From contig JAHZGZ010000016.1 in the NCBI GenBank assembly GCA_019420545.1, positions 1 through 18,955 of the forward strand: a stretch of DNA of 18,955 nucleotides, read 5' to 3'. The notes under the pieces are model-generated. The model did no database searches. It saw nothing but the letters and a program-made list of their open reading frames with translations, and was not told where the DNA came from. The first letter of the stretch is position 1. Each line of letters opens with the position of its first letter. Of the stretch, positions 14,215-18,955 are shown piece after piece. Origin of the DNA: Bacteroidales bacterium (GTDB lineage Bacteria; Bacteroidota; Bacteroidia; Bacteroidales; Muribaculaceae). Made by a program: the position numbers and the translations under genes.

Positions 14215-16446
14215 CTATACATTGATTGTTAATTCGCTCTGCCTGAGTATATATGGCTTTTGTGTACGCCAGGCGTTGCCAGGGAGAGCGGTCAAGTTCA
14301 ACTCTGTCTGAGATATTCTTGTTGCATCCTTTAAATCGTAAGCGAGATAGGGGTCGACTTCATTCTCCTTTTTGATGTCGAACCCTTTTTCTTCTTTGAG
14401 GTATTTGCCGCTCACGATGCGTGGGCCTCTTCCGTCAACTTCATAGACATATAAGCCTTCATCTCGATTTAATGGAATCAGAATTACTTTCCTAATTGCG
14501 GCGACTTCAGGACTATATGGGAATGCCCCGTCTTTATCGCCAGTACGAAGATAATATATATGTGCTCCGAGAACTTTTTCAAGTCTGGCTTTGGCTGTAT
14601 AACAAACCAGGCACATTTCATCTTTCCCGAGAATGGTGTCGTCTTCAATATACCGAAGTCCTTTCTGCGGAATAATGTTGTCTTGTGACAATAGTGCGGT
14701 TGCTCTCGTTGTTAAAAGTCGGTGTATGAATTCTTCGAGTAACTTCCGATTTTCCTGGTCTTTGGGTCGCAATGGAAATGCACCTATGTTGACATCGTCA
14801 ATGGACTTGTAGAATCGTGCAACTTGTAAATTTGCAGGGTCGCCATTTCCGGGGAAGAGTATATAGCCACCTATTACCTCCTTCTTCAATCCTTGTTGGT
14901 CATGTTCGGTATAGTAGATGGCGTCACGGTAGCGGTGCATCTGATTGATGGCGTCTTCGGGAGGCATGTCAACGCCTTTCTCTTTCCCGTCAATGCGATA
15001 TTTGGCATCAAAGAGATAAGTGAGTTTTAAATCAGTCGCAGGCTCTTTTTTTGTGAGGCGTAATATAATATCCGGTTTCTGAGGCACAGTCCGGCTCACG
15101 AGATTGTCAATGTTTATATCACGATTATCATTATCTCCTTGAGTGGGATTATAAATCAGTTCGGCCAATTCCACGTTGCCTTTTCTGAAGAGTATGCGCG
15201 ACTTATCCCCTTTACCGAGTTCTGCGCCGAAAAGTCCGTTCATTTCCATACGGCTTTCATTGTCGATCTCGATACCTTCGCCAAGTTGTCTATGAACGAT
15301 TTCTTTAAGCTGGATATAACACCAAATTTCATACAGTGTGGCGATATCCTTTGTCTCAAGGTTGTGCAGACCCTCGTTCAGTGAATAGGATTGCTGAAGT
15401 ATCAGCCAAGTCCGATAAACATTGCTGTAATGTGTATCATTCTGCAGAATAAGGGATTCATGAGTTATTCCCTTGAATGGACCTACCGTGCGAAAGAAAG
15501 GATGAAAGTTCAAAGCGTCCATTTCTTCAACGGCCGATTCAATTTCTCTACGTCGTTCGTCTGTAATGTTTGGATGTTGAAGAATCTGCGTTGCGAGTGA
15601 TTTGTGCTTATCGGAAAGCGATTGTAGCGCAAATTTAAGAAACCGGTTTTCGAAAGTATCATTGTTGAGTGTTGGCACCTCTACGCAATAAAGGTGATTA
15701 CCTGCACTTTTAAAACGGGCATATTCATTTTCAAGTAGTGGCGTAAAACGCTTGATCTTTTCTGCACGTTGGTATTCGTCATGTCCTTTCAGCCTATGGC
15801 GCGGGCGGTCAAGTATCATCTTGCATGCGGCAATGAACTCTTCTCGCAAAGGAGTAAAAATCTGCCACCATATCAGATCATGTGTCGTGTCCTCAACATC
15901 TGAAATCTCAAAACTGTGGAATGTCTTTTTGAGAAAGTCAATGGAGAGCATCCTGTATTCTTGCTCGATGCCTCGGATTATCTCACGCCAATGCTCGTGA
16001 TAGTTGAGTTTTGTAGAGAGCACATCAAAGGAGAATTGGAAATATCGCCGTTCGCCATTCTCCATTATATAGTTTATGACAATCTCGCTTTTGCCAATCT
16101 CATTTCCATAATTAAGGAATCCCGAAAGTATCTGTTTCTCTTTACGAAATTTGAAATTTTCAGCTATTTTTCGGTTTGCGGTATTGAACCAAGCTTTCCG
16201 TACACCTCCCTTAAACTCTACCCATAAAGGATAGTCAGCATTATCAAAAAAGACAGCTTTTGATTGAGCTCCTAATCCAATCGAATTGTCACCAAGCTTC
16301 ACACTTTCCACGCCGTCACTCCATCCATAGGTAGCATATAAATTCTCCTCATGCACATTCGCGACAGCCTTGTTCCAGATTGTATGGAACTTATCGCAGT
16401 CAATCTGCATCGTAAAATCGCGATGATTTATAGTCAGGAGATCCAT
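14215..16446 (-). CDS. McrC-like DUF2357 protein with PD-(D/E)XK nuclease
   Basis: A 743-residue protein, the nuclease partner of the McrB-like motor. The N-terminal 400 residues correspond to DUF2357. The nuclease core follows with KPDIILRL (D459), YLFDAKYR (D480, K482) and a QMHRYRDAIYY helix, the PD-(D/E)XK layout seen in McrC. The C-terminal 200 residues include VLGAHIYYLRTGDKDGAF and appear to be an extra domain. This long form resembles LlaJI.R2-type McrC proteins more than the 350-residue E. coli McrC. It begins 12 bases after the mcrB-like gene. Confidence 0.87.
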   Translation of the reverse strand: MDLLTINHRDFTMQIDCDKFHTIWNKAVANVHEENLYATYGWSDGVESVKLGDNSIGLGAQSKAVFFDNADYPLWVEFKGGVRKAWFNTANRKIAENFKFRKEKQILSGFLNYGNEIGKSEIVINYIMENGERRYFQFSFDVLSTKLNYHEHWREIIRGIEQEYRMLSIDFLKKTFHSFEISDVEDTTHDLIWWQIFTPLREEFIAACKMILDRPRHRLKGHDEYQRAEKIKRFTPLLENEYARFKSAGNHLYCVEVPTLNNDTFENRFLKFALQSLSDKHKSLATQILQHPNITDERRREIESAVEEMDALNFHPFFRTVGPFKGITHESLILQNDTHYSNVYRTWLILQQSYSLNEGLHNLETKDIATLYEIWCYIQLKEIVHRQLGEGIEIDNESRMEMNGLFGAELGKGDKSRILFRKGNVELAELIYNPTQGDNDNRDINIDNLVSRTVPQKPDIILRLTKKEPATDLKLTYLFDAKYRIDGKEKGVDMPPEDAINQMHRYRDAIYYTEHDQQGLKKEVIGGYILFPGNGDPANLQVARFYKSIDDVNIGAFPLRPKDQENRKLLEEFIHRLLTTRATALLSQDNIIPQKGLRYIEDDTILGKDEMCLVCYTAKARLEKVLGAHIYYLRTGDKDGAFPYSPEVAAIRKVILIPLNRDEGLYVYEVDGRGPRIVSGKYLKEEKGFDIKKENEVDPYLAYDLKDATRISQTELNLTALPGNAWRTQKPYILRQSELTINV

Positions 16447-16458
16447 ATTATGGTTATG

Positions 16459-18042
16459 TTAGTCCCAAAACGAAGTATAGCCAGATTTTAATCTCTCTTC
16501 CATAGTGGTGAGCTTGGAAAGTGAAACAGAATTATCTTCTGAACGTTCGATTCCGTCAATTTCAGCAAGCCCCGACTTTATTATGTTTTTCAGCTCTGAG
16601 AGAAAACCTACCTTTCGCTTGTCTCCTTCTATGCGGCTGAGAATCTTCATAGATGTTACTTCGTCAAGCGCGCTGGAGATTGTGGCGTTTATGTCCGCGT
16701 CCTCTCCTGCGAGTTTCAAGGCGTTGACGGTATAGATTAAAAATTCGTTTCGAGTACGATAGGCAACTTTAAACGGAGTCTTATCAAGAATCTTATTGAC
16801 CGCATCAAGATATGTTATTACTTTGTCACAAGATTCTTGATTCTGGTCATATACATCGAACCCTTCTACTGCATCTGCTAAAATTTGTGCAGGCTCAATG
16901 TGAGGAAGCATGTCATCCGACTTATGAAGGCCTCCACGAAGGTCAACCTCATTCATCTCTATAGTCATGGCTCTGTCTAATACCTTTCTGCTGAACGAAT
17001 AGGTGGTCTCGTCCATGTTGACCGTACCGACGACAATCATATTCTGCGGAATTGCGATGCCTTCTTTGAGAAATTGATTTTTTATTTTTTCGGTGGACGT
17101 AATAGAGACAACAAGAGTGTGATACCATTCCTCGTCCTCTTTTTTTACCAGTGGATCGGAGAGGATAGTCTTCCCATCATCTTGGAGTTTGCGCGACTCA
17201 ACGACGCTAAGATATTCTGCGAAATATTGCTCAACCGGAGCAAGATTCATCTCGTCAAGACATAGGAAATATGGCACAGTAGGATTCTCCCATGCTTTAG
17301 CTATAAATTTGAGGAAGTCTCCGACGATGAACTGAGGTTTGTCGCCGATTCGGCTTACGTAACCGAGTAGCTCCGAGCTGTCATGCCAGTTCGGCTTCAC
17401 TTGCACCATCTCGAAATTAGATGGTTTATGAGCTTTCGCTTCGTCACTTCCTGGCTCCCAGCAAGCCTGTGCCAATTTTCGCACAATACGGCTCTTGCCA
17501 GTGCCGGATATGCCAGCGAGCAGAACAAAAGGCTTTGTTCTGATAGCACGAATGAGACTTTTCAGATTATCGGAAGCTTCACCTATATGCAGAGGTATAC
17601 GGAAATTTGCCTTGTCATGCTCTTGAACATCCTTGGTTATTGTAAAACAAGCTGGTGAAACCTGAATTTGATCAGGTCCAAAGAAAGTCAGCGTATAAGT
17701 CGGGACTCCATTGGTAAAATAACGTTCCAGACACACTACGTCGCCTTCCTCGACCTCATAATCCTTGAATAGATTCCCAAGCCCAGGAATTCTTTTTTCC
17801 TTATTTGAATTGGCAAAATATACGAAACGGAGTTCTCGTTCTGAGGCAGGAAGAGACATATTCTTTCTGGATTGAATGTGAACCGAGAAATTCACTTCAA
17901 TAACACTCTGGTTCTGAACATGAGTCCCACTGAAGAAGGTCTCATAATCAAAATCATTGGACATGCGGATATAGATTTCGTGAGTCTTAGTTGACCCGAC
18001 TTCCGCAGAGGTTAGCTTTTTATAGAATTTTGAGACATTCAT
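16459..18042 (-). CDS. McrB-like AAA+ GTPase with EcoRII-N/B3-like domain
   Basis: A 527-residue motor subunit. Residues 1-130 open with FYKKLTSAEVGSTKTHEIYI, which resembles the EcoRII N-terminal (B3-like) DNA-recognition domain, where a similar N-D-x-G-A-T-x-x-H-Q stretch occurs. RIPGLGNLF and YEVEEGDVV further support it. The AAA+ part has Walker A GISGTGKS (177-184), Walker B FLCLDEMNLAPVE (259-271), the McrB signature VVGTVNMDETT (337-347) and FSRKVLDRAM (350-359). McrB rings use GTP to drive translocation and activate McrC cutting. A B3-type recognition domain implies recognition of a specific unmethylated site, as in LlaJI.R1. Its ATG overlaps the methyltransferase stop by 4 bases. Confidence 0.9.
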   Translation of the reverse strand: MNVSKFYKKLTSAEVGSTKTHEIYIRMSNDFDYETFFSGTHVQNQSVIEVNFSVHIQSRKNMSLPASERELRFVYFANSNKEKRIPGLGNLFKDYEVEEGDVVCLERYFTNGVPTYTLTFFGPDQIQVSPACFTITKDVQEHDKANFRIPLHIGEASDNLKSLIRAIRTKPFVLLAGISGTGKSRIVRKLAQACWEPGSDEAKAHKPSNFEMVQVKPNWHDSSELLGYVSRIGDKPQFIVGDFLKFIAKAWENPTVPYFLCLDEMNLAPVEQYFAEYLSVVESRKLQDDGKTILSDPLVKKEDEEWYHTLVVSITSTEKIKNQFLKEGIAIPQNMIVVGTVNMDETTYSFSRKVLDRAMTIEMNEVDLRGGLHKSDDMLPHIEPAQILADAVEGFDVYDQNQESCDKVITYLDAVNKILDKTPFKVAYRTRNEFLIYTVNALKLAGEDADINATISSALDEVTSMKILSRIEGDKRKVGFLSELKNIIKSGLAEIDGIERSEDNSVSLSKLTTMEERLKSGYTSFWD

Positions 18043-18955
18043 GATAGGTATTGTTTTAAGATGGTTGCTATTTTATATGCCATAATGGGTGGTACGGCAT
18101 TTCCAATCTGCATATAAGTTTTCAGATATGCCCCGAGAAAAAAATAATCATCGGGGAATGACTGGCAACGGGCAGCTTCACGAGGTGTCAATGCTCGAAT
18201 TTGGAAGGGGTGAATATGAGAATGGCAGTCCATTCTTAAATGGGCTGTTATAGTACGAGAAGGTCTCTCAGCTATAAGTTTATAATATTTGTCTTTAAAA
18301 CAATGGAGTCTATGAGCATATGGCATGATATCTGCAATCTTTGGATCAGCGGCATCATCGCCTTGATTGAGCAGTTTGTAAATATCATAATTTATGTCGT
18401 TGACATAGCGAGCCTTGTGATTATAGACAATCGGCATCTTCCTATTAAAATTTATAAGTTTAAGATACTCGTTGTCTGTGCCCGTGTAGCCGTTGACATC
18501 GATTTTTTTCCCACAAGTCTCACTATCTATCTCATTTTGATTTTTCACGCGAGGTGCATCAAGAGGTTTGATTGCTTCAAGGGCGTCACGAAGGAGAAAG
18601 CGTTCATTTTGTTCGTTTGACAACTCAATCTTTTCAAAAATCTCTCTTGGTGTAATTCCTTGTTTTGTCGTTATGTCATTACGAACAGCAATGTAAATCA
18701 ACCGTTCTCGATTTTGCGCAACAGAGAAATCTGCAGAATTAAGCAATTTATATGCCACATCGTATGAATATGTGTTGCCATCTTTCTCGACTGATATGCG
18801 CCTATAGTCATCAACAACTTGTTCAGCCACTTTAAGCATGCCTCTGACATTCTCCATCACTACAATTTTAGGTAAGAGAGATGTTACTGCCTTTATGAAA
18901 TACTTATAAAGTTCATTACGAGGATCATCAATGATTCTCTGCTGATTAGCGCTGC
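18039..18955 (-). CDS. DNA (cytosine-5) methyltransferase, 5' end cut off
   Basis: The reading frame is open to the right edge (codons from 18953), giving 304 C-terminal residues; the first visible are SANQQRIIDDPRNEL. Motif IV is LLPKIVVMENV (the E-N-V that contacts the target cytosine), motif VIII is QNRERLIYIA, then a target-recognition segment, RPSRTITAH, the TPREAARCQSFPDDY stretch and motif X QIGNAVPPIMAY. The catalytic Pro-Cys loop lies beyond the window. It adds a methyl group to C5 of cytosine, which should protect host sites from the McrBC-type nuclease encoded next. Stop and downstream start overlap by 4 bases. LlaJI systems often carry a second methyltransferase, which may lie outside. 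Confidence 0.92.
   Translation of the reverse strand, partial: SANQQRIIDDPRNELYKYFIKAVTSLLPKIVVMENVRGMLKVAEQVVDDYRRISVEKDGNTYSYDVAYKLLNSADFSVAQNRERLIYIAVRNDITTKQGITPREIFEKIELSNEQNERFLLRDALEAIKPLDAPRVKNQNEIDSETCGKKIDVNGYTGTDNEYLKLINFNRKMPIVYNHKARYVNDINYDIYKLLNQGDDAADPKIADIMPYAHRLHCFKDKYYKLIAERPSRTITAHLRMDCHSHIHPFQIRALTPREAARCQSFPDDYFFLGAYLKTYMQIGNAVPPIMAYKIATILKQYLS

Noticed and set aside
14215..18042. Type IV, methylation-dependent McrBC
   Set aside because: The neighbouring overlapping 5mC methyltransferase would make its own targets, and the N-terminal domain of the motor resembles a site-specific B3/EcoRII-N fold instead of a methyl reader.
18039..18860. Complete methyltransferase beginning at 18860
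   Set aside because: That start is an internal GTG in motif IV (IVVMENV). The frame continues without stop to the window edge and reads as motif-IV flanking protein, so the gene is cut by the window, not short.
18861..18955. Frameshift near the methyltransferase edge
   Set aside because: A first reading seemed to show stop codons in the frame, but that came from dropping two bases. Re-reading gives an open frame to 18953.
1..18955. CRISPR array, tRNA, rRNA, transposase or integrase
   Set aside because: No regular direct repeats, no cloverleaf and no recombinase motif was found, so how the defence island arrived is not visible in this window.

Overview
The window reads as a chromosomal segment of a Bacteroidales bacterium, perhaps close to the Muribaculaceae or Bacteroides. 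Support comes from a secreted PepSY-like protein of a type common in that order, promoter boxes of the Bacteroidota form TTTG-N19/20-TAnnTTTG ahead of two gene clusters, weak Shine-Dalgarno sites, and best-remembered relatives of most proteins. No tRNA, rRNA or CRISPR array was seen.

Left part (1-6968): the 3' end of an unidentified gene; a secreted PepSY-like protein; a 616-base non-coding stretch with a large nested palindrome and a long inverted repeat; then a tightly spaced leftward cluster of a small membrane protein, a two-part ThrE/YjjP-YjjB-type exporter, a LysR regulator and a YhbS-like acetyltransferase. Next is a complete leftward hipB-hipS-hipT toxin-antitoxin operon. Its control region holds two similar, oppositely oriented pseudo-palindromes and a second, rightward promoter that reads into a short transcript unit ending in a strong terminator.

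Middle (6969-9726): an unrecognised 376-residue protein, a possible small leftward gene, a small Cys-motif protein, and a zinc alcohol dehydrogenase that lacks one structural-zinc cysteine.

Right part (18955 down to 9735) is a defence island on the minus strand, with gaps or overlaps of only a few bases between most genes: 5-methylcytosine methyltransferase (cut by the window edge), McrB-like AAA+ ATPase with an EcoRII-N/B3-like N-terminal domain, McrC-like PD-(D/E)XK nuclease, a DUF262/GmrSD-type HNH protein, an AbiH-family abortive infection protein, a stub of a VbhA/Fic-type antitoxin, and a RhuM-family protein. The first three genes match a LlaJI-like restriction-modification system: a site-specific, GTP-dependent McrBC-type nuclease held off by a methyltransferase, rather than a methylation-seeking type IV enzyme. 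The close coupling of that trio to GmrSD and AbiH suggests a layered, co-transcribed module and is the best candidate for something new here.
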